Source of the DNA: Plazaster borealis
Lineage: Eukaryota; Echinodermata; Asteroidea; Forcipulatida; Labidiasteridae
Direction of reading: 5' to 3'
DNA: 64,000 nt
NCBI GenBank assembly: GCA_021014325.1
Contig: CM037476.1
Coordinates: 12,870,827-12,934,826 of the forward strand
Every line of letters starts with the position of its first letter. Position 1 is the first letter of the stretch. Below are positions 1 through 11,335 of this stretch, in pieces. The notes under the pieces were generated by a model that saw only the letters and a program-made list of their open reading frames with translations, searched no databases and was not told the origin of the DNA. A program made the translations under genes and the position numbers.

Positions 1-40
1 TGATGCAATCTCTGCCTTAATTGTTGGGTGAGAATGATGA

Positions 41-283
41 GCAACCTGTCTTACTTTTTTGGTTGCAAGTGCTGCATACTCCTATAGAGTTAAGATGGTT
101 TTTAGCAATGCTCGAGGCACTTGTGTCCCTGAGCAACACTCTTGGCTGTAATTGCTTTTCACCATGCTGGAGTAAACGGGTAACTGTGAGTGTAGAGATT
201 ATCGATGTGAATATTTTAGCGACCTGTGACACCATTCAGTTGTTGGTGCTGCAAACTCCTAAGGAGCTGAGATGGTATTAGCA
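41..283 (+). repeat. Pair of diverged direct repeats of about 65 bp
   Basis: The blocks at about 41-106 and 219-283 share the order g-c-(a/g)-acctgt, gctgca.actcct.(a)(g)gag.t.agatggt and ttagca. They are separated by about 110 bp of different sequence. This may be a fragment of an older interspersed element. No coding potential is evident. Confidence 0.5.
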
Positions 284-360
284 CTACCTAAGGCTCAAAG
301 AACAGTATAAACAGTGTAATACACGTTGACACTTGACTAAAATTTAATGAGCCTAATTAG

Positions 361-690
361 TAAGAGAATAGAAGAGTAACGATGAGGTCTTAAATGATCA
401 TTTACATGTAGAACCGGCAGGGTCGTGGCCATGTGATAAAGGACCGAGCTGAAGACGAAGTCCTTTTCAGACTGTGCAAGTCTCATGCGTATTCGAACAT
501 TGGGACCCGTTAAAATGCGTGAGTTTGTTTCCTACACGCGTTAAAGCAATGTGCGTGGGACCAAAGTGGTCCCAAAAATGTTTGAATACGCGCGAGACTT
601 GCACGGTCTATTGCACGGTCACGACCCTGCAAGGTTCAAACACCCGTTTAAGACCAAGTCACTACTCTTTTATTCCCATTCATAAATACC
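361..690. repeat. Foldback MITE, interrupted copy (same family as 63520-63745)
   Basis: The outer parts match the element near the right end of the window: cagggtcgtggcc on the left, gacc-ctgcaaggtt on the right, and a terminal ctactcttttattcccatt segment. The two sides are roughly inverted repeats (ataGAAGAGTAac against actACTCTTTTattcc). The copy at 63.6 kb lacks the material at about 469-609, so this copy is split by a second element. Confidence 0.65.
469..610. repeat. Nested foldback MITE with gcaagtctc/gagacttgc ends
   Basis: The arms run inward as tgcaagtctcatgcgtattc then gaacattgggacc on the left, and as ggtccc, aatgtttgaatacgcg, cgagacttgcac on the right. They form an imperfect inverted repeat of about 40 bp around a 60-bp centre. 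A relative lies at 5168-5305. The element interrupts the larger foldback at 361-690. Confidence 0.7.
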
Positions 691-1143
691 CTTTTTGTTA
701 TAAAGCTTGAAAAAAAAGGGAAAAATGTAATACAACTTGTTTTTCGGTAAAATTGTTAAATTCCTATACTCAGGCTGTTCTGCCAAAGGTCAAATTGCAC
801 GTGACGCTCAACAGTTGTGTGCGTGTGTGCGTATAGATTTTACATGTATGTATTGATTGCAATATGCATTATTAGCGCCCGCGTAAGCTTGCACGCCAAC
901 ATATGTACGACTGAGCGCTTAACGGGTTTTAGCCAACCGCTCTTAAACAGTTCCATCTTTGTCTTTATAAGCTATTTCATACCAGGTTAATCTGGTCATG
1001 TGACCGCAACTTTCCAACTCAACCAATAGCACTGCCTAAACTGTCTGAGGGTATTCATGAACGCACCACGAGTCCATCACCTCACAGTTCAAGTAACCAA
1101 TGATAAGTTGCAGTACTCTAACAATGAGAGAGCAATGTGTTGT

Positions 1144-1445
1144 CAGCAGCAGAGTGTGGGTTCGATACCCGGTCATGACATTTGTGCCCTTGAGCAAGAC
1201 GCTTAACCATAATTGCTTCGTAAACAGTTAGGAAGGTAGTGCATTCTGCTCTACCAGCCAGGCTCCTAGTGGATGATACCCATGCCTACATCCTTACGGA
1301 CTGTGAAGGGGTAACCGTGTTTCAGCCCCAGGAGTAGGTGGCAACGTGCCCCTGGTTGCAGTTGATGTTGGTTGATAGCCCAAATCGGTTAAGTGTAGCC
1401 CTCACTTTGAAGTGTGATGTTAGGCGATCTCTCATTAAAACAATA
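1144..1445 (+). repeat. SINE family 2 copy (tRNA-like box B plus composite body)
   Basis: It begins with a promoter-like box B (gtgggttcgatacccggtc) and then the stretch ending cttaaccataattgcttcg. The body contains gctctaccagccaggc, ctagtggatgatacccatgc and ggtggcaacgtgcccctgg. The same body occurs at 7640-7945 and, inverted, at 17720-17970. Three copies in 17 kb support a dispersed SINE-like family. Confidence 0.75.
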
Positions 1446-1899
1446 TTTTTAAAAAGTAGACTTTTAAACTAAAGCAAAAACTAAGTAATTAAAGAATTAG
1501 TGGAAGAGAATATTTCTTTAGCTTACATTGTTTTGTTTACAGTTGACGACACCTTCAAACACATGCATTTGTATGTTCCAAAAAGTTATCCATCCGTTCC
1601 TAAATAATTGTATTGTTGCCTTGGGCAACCTACTTGTCTGTAACCTGATCACCCTACAAATTATATTTCAGCGACAACAAAAAGGTCAAACCGTGTATAA
1701 CACATGTATCTATTTCCTTCTTCGGGATCATTATGGTATTCGATACAATCACTGATTATTTTCTTGTTGATACAATAATAATTGAATAAAAAGTGATTAA
1801 TATTTGGAATTGAACTTCACCATGAGGGAATTGTGGCTTGTATCTTAATTTCTTGCCCTCACAAAATTTAAGGTGACCACTTACCAAATAAGTTTGGTT

Positions 1900-2050
1900 A
1901 AATTTAATAACATTTAGAGGCCTGATACTTCACAGAGGCTGCACCCGTTGCCCCTGATCACTGCCTTGGTGCCCCTTGAAATGTTCCAATAACAAATGTA
2001 TATTTTCCTCATGAGGTGCCTTAGACCAAAGGAGAAAATGCATTGCTGAC
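1900..2050 (-). repeat. Possible repeat fragment beside an hAT-like MITE
   Basis: The stretch including gtgccccttgaaatgttccaa resembles 37320-37460 (ggtgcctcttgaaacattcca). It appears to be a dispersed repeat of unknown class. No protein is supported here. Confidence 0.35.
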
Positions 2051-2061
2051 TTTGACCTTTC

Positions 2062-2460
2062 CAGGGCTCAAATTTAGGGGGAAAATCCGCAAGACCACAA
2101 GGCTTGTTACTCAAAATGTTTTACTAGACCAGAATTGTTTTTACAAGGCCAGAATCAAAATGGAAAACAAAACCTGACTTAGCTTAACATACATTAAACT
2201 GTTCTATTTGAACAAGCACTTAGACATGTACATTGTAAGAGAAGATTTATCTCATTTGTCTTTATGGGTATTAATTCTTCATGGAAGGTATTCTATCAGA
2301 CTCAAAGTCAACATTTGAACACGATATTACACACAGTAAGGTATTCCTGTTCAACTGAAAAAACACACAGACCGCTGGACATGTCCAGTCATTAGTTTAC
2401 TGGCCTGACACTAAAACAACTGGCCTCGGGCCTGTGGTCCAGTGTAAAAACCAAGCCCTG
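2062..2460 (-). mobile_element. hAT-like MITE family 1, near-complete copy
   Basis: The termini are CAGGGCTCAAATTT on the left and aaccAAGCCCTG on the right, giving inverted ends with the CAGGG start typical of many hAT elements. Internal landmarks shared by the family are the paired detected phrases actggcct-cgggcctg-ggtccagtg and ttctggtc/agaccagaa. It has no ORF, so it would be a non-autonomous element. I did not find a clean target duplication for this copy. Confidence 0.7.
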
Positions 2461-3509
2461 CTTCAAGGTAGAAGCATCAGGTCCGTGTAATGCAATACCA
2501 GTCATACATAACTCTCTTAAAGGGAAAGTGCATCATTTCTTTTTTTTTAGGATTTCAATTAAATCCCATTCTTTACTTTTCACCCGTATTCTTTTTGCAA
2601 AAGAAAGAAAAAAATGTCCAAGTAAAGAAAACTTTGTGCTATGTCAGATTTATTCGGCATTGTTTTTATTTTAAAAACAAGGAAACCAGCTGGCCTGTAA
2701 AATGTCATAGAAATGGTTGTCACATCTTGAATAAAATAATTTTCAAGCATATTCTTTCTTAATGTTACACTGATTCAAACTGCGGGTGGGGGGGGAATCA
2801 CAAGAAGAGTTACGTGTGCAACTGTTTCTCAGTGCAAACTTTCAAATTATCATCAATGGTTTTATTCTAACCAGTCATGTTGACTTTAACTTCAATGATT
2901 TGTTCTGTACGCAGTCAATGCAGGTTTTTTTTAATAACCTCCACATAAAAACAACTGTACATGTCCCCATGTACTGTACACTTATGTACATGTAGATCCC
3001 AAATGGCTAGGTTTAAACTTCTTGAATAAATCCAGCAATTAAACACAGTAGGATGTTGGTTCTAATCATCTCTGTTTTACGTAACCACTAATGGAATACT
3101 GCCCATTTCTCTTGGAAGTGGTCCCAGTCCACTTTCCTCACCAGGCTATATATCCATTCCATTATAATTACTACATGCATTTTTACACCGTTGAATTTTC
3201 ACAGCACAAGTCCAACACTTTAAGAACAACTTCCATTAGCCTAAACAGCAGGGTGGCAACTGTCATTCTACAAAACTTGTCCGCAATTACACACATGAAT
3301 TCCAGCGTCGTCAGGATCTTCTCAAATTTAAACTGTAAAGTGACACCCACCATGATCGTGATTGCCTACACGGGGTGCTATTGTGCTTGTGTCATTCGTT
3401 GTCATTAAAAGATTGGACTATGATATATGAACATGTGTACATTTAGAATGTACAATGTGCATGTCCATCTATATATTTTGGGAGATGGGGTGTTTGTTGG
3501 GGTGCTGGG

Positions 3510-3552
3510 GTGTTTGTTTTTTCGTTTGTTTGTTTGTTTGTTTGTTTGTTGG
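3510..3552 (+). repeat. (GTTT)n microsatellite
   Basis: This is an uninterrupted run of about eight tttg units after a G-rich ggtgtttg segment. A similar gggtgtttg(tttg)n arrangement occurs at 15320-15350, so the two may be tails of a common repeat. Confidence 0.85.
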
Positions 3553-3599
3553 CTACATGTGTCCTTACCAGACAATTGTTACAAGAATTAAAATGATAA

Positions 3600-3873
3600 A
3601 AAATTATCTACACAGTGTCACAATTAAACTTTTCTTTTATTTGAACAAGAACTATGAGACGATTTATCTCAATTGTCTTTTGGGTAATACTTTCAAACTT
3701 AACAGAGTTAAAAGATATTTGTCAGCATAATTTTTTATTTATTTAAGATGAGGTGCCATATTCTTATTCAAAAACACAAGATCGCCAGACTTGTCCGGTC
3801 GTAAGTTTACTGTCCTGATGCTAAAACACACTGGCTTCGCGCCTGCGGTCCAGTGTAAATTTCGCGCCCTGTT
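3600..3873 (-). mobile_element. hAT-like MITE family 1, partial copy
   Basis: The right part matches the family: accagacttgtccggtcgtaagtttactg, then tgctaaaac-actggc, tgcggtccagtgtaaattt and a terminal gcgccctg. The other terminus is not recognisable. Confidence 0.6.
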
Positions 3874-3984
3874 GTTATGACAACCATCTAGATTCTAGTG
3901 ATGTACAGAGTCTGTAAACCCCTAAAATGTAAAATTCTGTGTATTCAGGGAGCTTCATCTCTAGACCAATTGAAAACCGCCACC

Positions 3985-4190
3985 CGTTTTTCAGGATTTG
4001 TACAATCACACCTTTTGTGTAACTTGTTTTTACCCTTACACCAATGTGTATTAAGCACTCAGTACTTTCCCGAGTTCTGTGAAAAAAATGCACAGGGAAA
4101 TCACTCAGCTGGGATTCGAACCCACGACCTTTGCATTGCTAGAGCAGATGTCTTACCACTAGAGCACCGAGCTAGCCCGGTGGCTCAAGG
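3985..4190 (-). repeat. tRNA-derived SINE family 3, minus copy (left arm of inverted pair)
   Basis: Read on the minus strand it has ggctagctcggtgctctag, tggtaagac, then gcaatgcaaaggtcgtgggt followed by tcgaatccca, with A-box-like and B-box-like segments of a tRNA. The downstream body has agtactgagtgc, cacattggtgtaag and aaaacaagtt. It faces another copy at 4235-4385. Confidence 0.75.
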
Positions 4191-4234
4191 CAGTTCGAAC
4201 CCTACATGTATGTGTTAGCAGCGGGTACTGCAAC

Positions 4235-4385
4235 GATTTAATACATCTGCCCTAGCAATGCAAAGGTCGTGGGTCCGAATCCCACCTGAGTGATTTGCCT
4301 GTGTTTTAATTTTTTACAGAATTCGGGAAAGGACTGAGTATACAGTGCTTTACACACAACAGTGTAAGTGTAAAAACAAGTTAAA
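4235..4385 (+). repeat. tRNA-derived SINE family 3, plus copy (right arm of inverted pair)
   Basis: It contains ctagcaatgcaaaggtcgtg, gtccgaatcccacc, agtgatttgcctgtg and actgagtatacagtgctt. These are the same landmarks as the opposed copy at 3985-4190 and the plus copies at 35.2 and 35.5 kb. The 5' third is missing. Confidence 0.75.
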
Positions 4386-4564
4386 TTCTTTATCCTGATG
4401 CAAATTTAACATCTATTAAGCATACATGTACAAATGTAGCACCTCACAGACATTTGAGATGCAGAGAGATCAAAGACAAATCCTGAATCAGGTAAAAACA
4501 CTGATCATGAATCACAGGCCTGCATTTTTTACTATACAAAATAAATATTTGATCGTTCTTTTAC

Positions 4565-4803
4565 CTTTTCCACTCTTGGTCCCATAACGTCTGATAGAGT
4601 ACCTTGACAATCTTATGAGCGTTCATGTCGTGCACCTTGACTCTTTGCCGAGGAGGGGTGCAGCAACATTTCTCCCGGCCCGCCGTAAGCGATGGACTGC
4701 AGCATGATGGTAGAGATTGATCACCATGGAAATGGCTGCCGAGCTGGCCAAGTGGGAGGGCATCGCTTGTAAGAAGCAAGGTGTCTGCACTCAGTAACCA
4801 TAT
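4565..4803 (-). CDS. UBE3D: UBE3D-like gene, exon 8 (HECT-like domain, C-terminal part)
   Basis: On the minus strand a pyrimidine-rich acceptor (gactttttttacag) precedes 239 nt that read IWLLSADTLLL at the start and NAHKIVKVLYQTLWDQEWK at the end. It finishes with two extra bases (AG) before the donor GTAAAAG. From memory, vertebrate UBE3D has a similar order here: a WLL.sDsL motif, a variable linker, then a VKVLYQ motif. The linker in this copy is cysteine-rich (about residues 34-48 of the exon). It joins exon 7 in phase 0. The protein is predicted to accept ubiquitin from an E2 such as UBE2C and act as a ubiquitin ligase. The exon leaves phase 2, so at least one further exon must follow, probably outside the window. 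Confidence 0.9.
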
Positions 4804-5167
4804 CTGTAAAAAAAGTCACAGTCAAAATGGAAACACTAGTTAGTTTTAAAACAAAACAGGCCTTGAATTAACTCATAGCACTCACCGTAATTGTCTGTGC
4901 TTTAGCTTCAGTGCCCTTTGCATTTTCCTAATAGAAGTGCCCCTTACCAGATAAAAATAGCTATGCTCCTTTAAGAGTGAAGTTTAAGGCCTGAACATAT
5001 ATATGAAGTCTGTAACTGTAGTGTTGGTTTTAGACTGTACAAGGTACCAGAAATGGAGGTCAAGTCTTATTCTCAGGTTTTCTTTGTTATTTTGTTGAAA
5101 TGGTTTTACTTTCATATTGTCTATCACTTAGTATTACATTCCCAACATCATATATAATTTTCATGGC

Positions 5168-5305
5168 CATAAACTGAGCGAGACTTGCACAGGTAAAATA
5201 ATTGAAGAAACCAAAATCCTGCCCACAGAAAAAACCTCCATATTATGGTTGAGACCACAATGGTCCCCAAGTTTGAATATGCGCGAGACTTGCACAGTCT
5301 ATCAT
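5168..5305. repeat. Foldback MITE with gagacttgcac ends
   Basis: It has gcgagacttgcaca on both sides, with ggtccccaagtttgaatatg near the right arm, matching the element at 469-610. It sits directly against a 5'-shortened SINE (5306-5400), so it may have inserted into that SINE. Confidence 0.55.
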
Positions 5306-5400
5306 ATGTACAGCGCCAGCATGTTAATCCGGAGGTCACAGGTTCAAATCCCATTCTAGTCAATTTTTCTTTATTCACCCAAAATTCACATTAATTTTAT
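5306..5400 (+). repeat. tRNA-derived SINE family 4, 5'-truncated copy
   Basis: It contains gcgccagcatgttaatccgg, aggtcacaggttcaaatccc (B-box-like) and ctagtcaatttttctttatt. Fuller copies lie at 22595-22760 and 41110-41300. Confidence 0.7.
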
Positions 5401-5884
5401 GATTTGTTAGGCCTATATAATGTATTTAATGCAAACTTTGGGGATTTAGATGAAGTCGTTCTTCCAAAACATGATATACTCCTCTTGAGATATGCGAGCA
5501 GATGCTTCATATACAAGCTTACCCTGGTGTTAATTGATGAGGGAGTAACCTCTTAATTACAATAAATCAAAGAAAGTAATTAAGGTAATAATTAATCAAA
5601 ACAATCAGCCGAGATGTACTTTAAGGGTACAGAGTGTTACTGTTGGCTGAATCTGCTGAGCGCATAATGTAATTAAAAACGTGTACACGGGTTGTAAGGT
5701 CCTGCTTGTATTATTACCTAAGAAGATCAATCAACTATTAGCAGCACAAGGCAGTAGGGTTAGGGTTGTGGTGAAACTGACTGGTGTCAGGTCCATATGT
5801 GACAGATTAAGAAGTGTATGTATACAACCACCTCAGCTGTATGTCTGGAAGAGATTTCTTTATTTTCCTACAGAGCAATTAGCG

Positions 5885-6105
5885 CCAATAACAGGATGGA
5901 TAAAAAACAAGAAGAAAATGTTCAGTTACAGATGTGGGAGGGAAAACCCCAATGGGGAAAAAAACCCACGCAGTCAGGTACATTGTAGGACTGAAAACCC
6001 AATCCACATGCAAGCAGCGCTCCGGTCTGAGGTGGGATTCGAACCGGGGTCCACAGAGTTGCAAGGCAGGGAAAGAAACCACTGAGCTAACCTGATCCCC
6101 AATTA
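5885..6105 (-). repeat. tRNA-derived SINE family 5, minus copy
   Basis: The minus strand reads ggttagctcagtggtttctt, tccctgcc, then ggttcgaatcccacctcag, with a body containing tgtggattgggttttcagtc, tgactgcgtg and cccacatctgtaactgaaca. The same order occurs on the plus strand at 33428-33640. The head resembles a tRNA, but there is no intact tRNA. Confidence 0.75.
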
Positions 6106-6299
6106 CATATCTTTTAAGAGCGTACATTTATTCCAATCCAAGAAGCATTAACAATTAAACATGGCACATTTGTCTTTTCTGTAAATGCAATTTGTTTGCT
6201 GTCAAACTGTATTATTGACCCCCTCCCCCTCCCCCTCCCACAAAAAAAATAATAACTGAGGTGCACCTCCGAACTGCATAAACAGGTACGATGTACAGT

Positions 6300-6588
6300 C
6301 AGGCCTGGAATTACATGGAGGCCACAAAGACTTAGACAATATTTATCTCATTTGTCTCGTATTTGTCTCGTATAAGTATACTTCGATGCTCAACAGAATT
6401 GAAAGAATTGAAAGATGTTTGAAGTCAACATGTGAACATAAACTTTTGTAAGATATTACACAGTGAGGTATTTGTATTCAATTAAAAACACACAAGACCG
6501 CCAGACTTGTCTTGTCATGAGTTTACTGGCCCGATGCTAAAATCACTGGCCTCAGGCCTGCGGTCCAGTGTTGATTTCAAGCCCTGGT
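6300..6588 (-). mobile_element. hAT-like MITE family 1, diverged copy
   Basis: The right part holds agaccgccagacttgtcttg, gtttactggcccgatgctaa, tcaggcctgcggtccagtg and terminal caagccctg. The left part keeps the middle landmark tatctcatttgtctcgtat. The left terminus is degraded (caggcctggaatt). Confidence 0.6.
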
Positions 6589-7639
6589 GCACCACTTAGA
6601 CACATGTACTTTGTTTAAATCTGGTTTAAATCTGATTAATTTTCAAAACCTTCATGGACTGTCCAAATACATCAGACACACTTCTTACAATAATTCACCC
6701 CTTACATGGCTATGTCTCACATGGTAATATTTCCTGCACTTTGGACCCTCAGCCTTGCCAACTTGACCACTAGACACGCTACAAGAAAGTGCAGGGAGAG
6801 GGAAGCATTTTGAGGGCAGGGCATGTTAAACAGAACAAGGAGCATCCGCAAAATTTCGTTCTCTTTCTGTCGCCTTTTTCGATCAAGAAGACTTTAAACA
6901 AATTGCCCCCTATAAAAATACAAAAGGGTATAGTCCAACAGTAGCTCGATACTATCGGTCAGCCTCCCCTTGATTCTCGTGTTGGTATTGACTTATTGCC
7001 TGATTGCATCAACCGATCCATGAGCAAGTATTTGGTTCAAGTGTTAGGATCGTTCATTAAGACTCACCGTAGATGCAGCCCTGATGAATGGCACCGAGGC
7101 ATCAGATAACTATCCTAAATTAAAATGCTAAAAAAGGATAGATCAAAGATCTTGCTCTGATAGTTAACTGCATGCCATGTGCGTGTACTTTAATTAGTGT
7201 TGCAAAAGGGCATTTCTGGCTGAAAATGATGACATGATAAAGGACCCAAGTCCATGTAAAAAATTAACCCAAAAAATGAAAGAGCACAGCAGAAATTGAC
7301 CGAGAGAGAAGTTTAATGCATAAATTTCATCATTGTTTTTTGGGAAGAGGAACTTCAGATCCACCCCCTAGTTTTCAATAAACACGCCATCCAACCAACC
7401 TTTGAGAATTTTGTTATAACTTAGGCAATCCTGTTTTAGTGAAAACAATTAACAAAGTACGGTTTTAAGTTGCCTTAAGTTGGTCAAAACATTTAGGGCT
7501 TGATGTTGTGATACATTGCTCCTCACCAGGCCTTGAATTTCATCTTTGAGAGGGCAAGGCCATTTCAATTTTGCAAAGAGCATTTCCATTGGAAAATCTT
7601 AAAAAGTCTATGGGAAGCTTTTGAAGGGGCACCAAGGCC

Positions 7640-7945
7640 AAGAACAGGGACAACTTGTGCCCTTGAGCAAGGCACTTAACCATAATTGCTTCGGAAACAA
7701 GTTGGGAAGGTAGTGCATTCTGCTCTACCAGCCAGGCGTCCTAGTGGATGATACCCATGCCTTCATCCTTACAGACTGTGAAGGGGGTAATCCTGTTTCA
7801 GCCCCATGAGTAGGTGGCAACGTGCCCCTGGTGACAGTTGATTTGGTCGACAGTCCAAATCTGTTAGGTGTAGCCCTCACCTTGAAGCGGCTATCCAGCC
7901 TTGTGATGTTAGGCGATATCTCATAATAAACAAACATTATTTTAA
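7640..7945 (+). repeat. SINE family 2 copy
   Basis: It contains cccttgagcaaggcacttaa, gctctaccagccaggc, ctagtggatgatacccatgc, ggtggcaacgtgcccctgg and a terminal gatgttaggcgatatctcat. It is colinear with 1180-1445 and with the inverse of 17720-17970. Confidence 0.8.
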
Positions 7946-8846
7946 AAAGAGGCCATGGCCTCCGTGGCTTCAGTGTAATACCAGGCCTGCCTCACATTTG
8001 GATGCAATGAGAGCAAAAAAAGATAGGCCTAGGTCAACTCTTCTAATGAAGGTTAGCGTGACATTGCTTCATCAAGAATTAATGACACCATCCATGATTT
8101 ATATATAGCATGTACAGTGTACATGTACCTACCCACATAACACATGTAAGCATGGTCTTTGCTCTTGTGTACCTAAATGATGCAGATGAAAAGGTGGGGG
8201 GGGGCATGTTTGGGTGAATGAAAGAGTCATACTGTGGTTGTATCAAGACAAACACTGCACGAAAAAAAGCCTCTTGGTCCCTCGTTAGTGATATCACTCA
8301 TCAGTAAGAAACAAGATCCACCAAGCATATCCATATTGACTTACATCATGTCAAACAAGGCCCAAACTGCAGATCAATCATGAGACAAAATGCAAAGGTA
8401 TACACCTTGTACATGTACTCCTTTTTTTATGGTTCCACGATATAAATCCATCACTCATCATATAGTAATATTTAGGCAGGTGGGAGATATCGCACTGAAT
8501 GCCCCGGCCACTCTGTGTCATTTGTTTTGAGACAAAGTGCATTTAAGTGATTCTCCTGCCCGGTCGTTGTGAAGGATGGCTGGAGACTCGGAGGATGGGA
8601 AGAAGAGGAGGGGATATCAACCCTCAGGCAAAATTGCTGGCGGAAATAGACCAATTCCAACTTATATTGAATAATGTGTGTTAGCAACATGCCATTTGCT
8701 TAAATGTTTAATTGCATTGAGGAAATCAAATGAACGGTTATGAAACACATATATCCTTTTACAAAACCATCCCTAATTGTTACAGACTGTGAGCAACCCT
8801 TTCTATTGAAGAAGAAAACAAAATTGTAAAATGCTGTTACATCATG

Positions 8847-9230
8847 GCGTGTCGTGGCCGAGCAGATAAAAGCACCGGACTCAAGCTCTGGTGTTTCAGA
8901 TCAGCAGAGTGTGGGTTCGAGACCCGGTCATGACACTTGTGTCCTTAAGCAAGACACTCAACCATTATTGCTTCGGAACGTAAAGCCATAACACCCAGTT
9001 ACACTTGTCGCTATTAAGAGAAGGGGGTTGCCCCAGTATTTCTGGCAGTGGCTGCTGAATGCGCCACAGCACCTTGTAAACCCTTAATAAGGTGCTACAT
9101 AAAATTTGATCTCATAATTTCAATTTTTTTTTTAAACATGTCTTAGAATGTTTCTGTCTGGTCAAGCGCCTTGAGTACCTTATTGGTATACGTCACTATA
9201 TAAGACTATATATTATTACTATTACTCAGT
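8847..9230 (+). repeat. tRNA-derived SINE family 1, long copy with (ATT)n tail
   Basis: The head reads gtcgtggccgagcagataaa, agcaccggactcaagctctg and gtgggttcgagacccggtc, which are A- and B-box-like tRNA parts of Leu/Ser type. The body includes aagcaagacactcaaccatt and ttctggcagtggctgctgaa. The 3' end has tcaagcgccttgagtacctt and a tattattactattact tail. This is a retroposed tRNA-like unit, not a functional tRNA. Confidence 0.8.
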
Positions 9231-10984
9231 GACATCAAAACACTGAAAAACAAATCATGAAGGGAGAAATGTACTCAAAGTTTGTTGTCCAAATTATTGG
9301 ATTAAAAGGTATGGCCGGAATGCCAAAAAGTCCTCCTTTCAATATTGGCTAACGGCTATAGCCGTAGCTGAGGTCACTCGATTCACAGCTATACAATGTA
9401 GTTTGGTGTCCCAAAAAGTTAAAACTACTGATTTGAAAATTAATTCCTAAATAAATTACCAACAATTTTAACTTATAAAGGAATAATACCTCCCAATCAT
9501 AGCTCCACAACTTGATATTACGTATATAAAAGAACAACAAAGGGATAGGTACGAATGTACAGTTGTATCCATATAAATTCCTGTGTGGTTCAAAATAGTG
9601 TCTTCGTGAAGAATTTGGGGCCTTTCATCAAGGACATACATTTAAACTTTTCTTTAGGTAAAGTAAGTACATTGTTTGTGAGCCTCTCAAGTTCAAACAC
9701 TGAACATCAAATTGGTAAATGTGCAACCTTAAAATTTCACTGCACGCAAGTATAGTGTACGTGTACTGTGTATGTATTGTTACACTGTAATGTCCATACA
9801 AATCGCTGTGTGCCCAAAAGAAGGTTGGAACGTTTTAAGACCTTTTAACGGGAAGACAAAGTACAAGTTTTTTTGCACAAGCAGAAGGTCACAAGCAAAA
9901 AATGTGTCTTTTGAAAAAAGTAGGGTACATGACTGTTGTGTATTTGTTACTCCAGAGACACGAATTTCTATTCCCACGAGGAATTTAACTAATTAACAAT
10001 CACTGATATATGGCAGAAAAACGACCAAACTTGCATACTCAACTTTCACATAATTTTGGACAGTAATTGCTTACGACCTTTTGCTGGTCACACTTTCATT
10101 GCGTCCTTCCAGGCACATACGAAATGAGGTACATGTATACAGGGTGCTGTTATCAGCATTGAGCAATTAAGGTATCAGCAAAAGACCGTAAAGATTTATG
10201 ACCAAAATAAAAAAACTTAATTATAAATTTGTTTCAGACTCATTAACAAAGAAGCGGATATAATGCCAATCAATTTTGTATGTGGTCCATTTTCTGCATC
10301 CAGAAATGAGACCACACTACAGCCAAGAAATTATACAAATGAGCTGGTAATGCCTAACGCTTGAAGCTCCAAACGAGAAATTCTACACAATGACAACTAG
10401 GGTTACAGCTCGTGTGAACGACTCCCTCGAATGAAGATATGATATGCACCAGTGCATTTTTGTTACATTTCGGGCTGCAGTTGTAACCTGAGAAACTTCA
10501 TTTAGGGTTCTTTACAAGACAATCTTTAACTAGATCCTACATTTCCAGACGGACAGCAATCTGGTAGGCATTCTACCAGAACCATATTTTGTTTTAATAT
10601 AGTAGGAAAGGCCTACCTAATCTTTCTGACCAGTCAACTGCAATCATTTATGAAACCAGTACTGTTCAAATCAATTACATAAAGTTGCATCAGCTTCATG
10701 TTTACTAGACAACATACTACTGCTCTCTTTAAACCTCAAGATAAAACAACATGTACGTCTAAAAATGTATCTTCTGTTTTGCCGGGAATACTCATAAACA
10801 CTCTCCTAGAAAAAATGTTTGTGATGTGTTTTTGCTGTTGTTGTTTTTGCTTTCCTTTTACAAAAACAAACATTGGTGTTTGAAAGTCTTTAGTAAACAC
10901 TTTAACACGCAAAAAGGTTCATTGCATTGATTGGGCTCTTTTCATACAATCAGTGCAATTATTCCGGTACTACATGTAGCTTCT
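9231..10984. other. Intronic stretch without recognised features
   Basis: It is AT-rich DNA inside intron 7. Short ORFs on both strands overlap one another, and I find no splice-flanked segment that continues the host gene. I recognise no repeat family here. Confidence 0.5.
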
Positions 10985-11335
10985 GGGGAAGAAACTTGGA
11001 GGCCAGCTAAGAGGCTGAAGAAGAATTGAAGAGTCACAGACACAGCAATGGAAAGGGTCTTGATTGGTGTCACAAGAAAGGTCAGGATGAGCAACCAAGC
11101 TTTAAAAGAGGACACACATGGAAGTGCAAGATATAATACAGGGAATAAAACCAATGAAGTGGAGATGGGCTGGTCATCCAGCTAGGAGGCAAGGTGACAG
11201 GTGGACCAACAAGGTGACAAGTTGGAGACCTAGAGCATATAAACCTCAGGGAGAGGCACACAAAGCAGAAGGTGGATGGATGACATGATGACATCAGAGA
11301 ATGTAGAGCAAGAAAAGTTCTCAAAGAAAAAATCT
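10985..11335 (+). pseudogene. Degraded LINE ORF2 C-terminal fragment (RTE/BovB-like)
   Basis: The plus strand at about 11130-11290 reads IQGIKPMKWRWAGHPARRQG, then DRWTNKVTSWRPRAY, before drifting out of frame near GGWMTD-like sequence. This pattern (IK..KWRWAGH.AR, RWT..VT.WRPR, R.WMDD) is the familiar C-terminal tail of RTE-type and related LINE reverse transcriptases. Upstream, AMERVLIGVTRK continues the alignment at about 11047-11082. Indels break the frame. It is a short 5'-truncated dead copy in a UBE3D intron. Confidence 0.7.

Larger units (their letters stand above)
1..4564. other. Intronic or 3' flanking DNA of the UBE3D-like gene
   Basis: Exon 8 of the minus-strand gene ends with a good donor at 4564-4563, so this stretch should be the start of the following intron. 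I searched the minus strand for the expected C-terminal exon of about 40 codons and could not recognise it. It probably lies to the left of the window. Repeats are listed separately. About 720-1130, 1450-2060 and 2465-3450 contain no family I can name and no convincing exon. Confidence 0.55.

Noticed and set aside
3091..3408. 105-codon plus-strand ORF as a gene
   Set aside because: There is no recognisable motif, splice context or codon pattern. ORFs of this size are expected by chance in 64 kb.
5681..6085. 134-codon plus-strand ORF as a gene
   Set aside because: Its second half overlaps a minus-strand SINE family 5 copy and nothing supports a protein.
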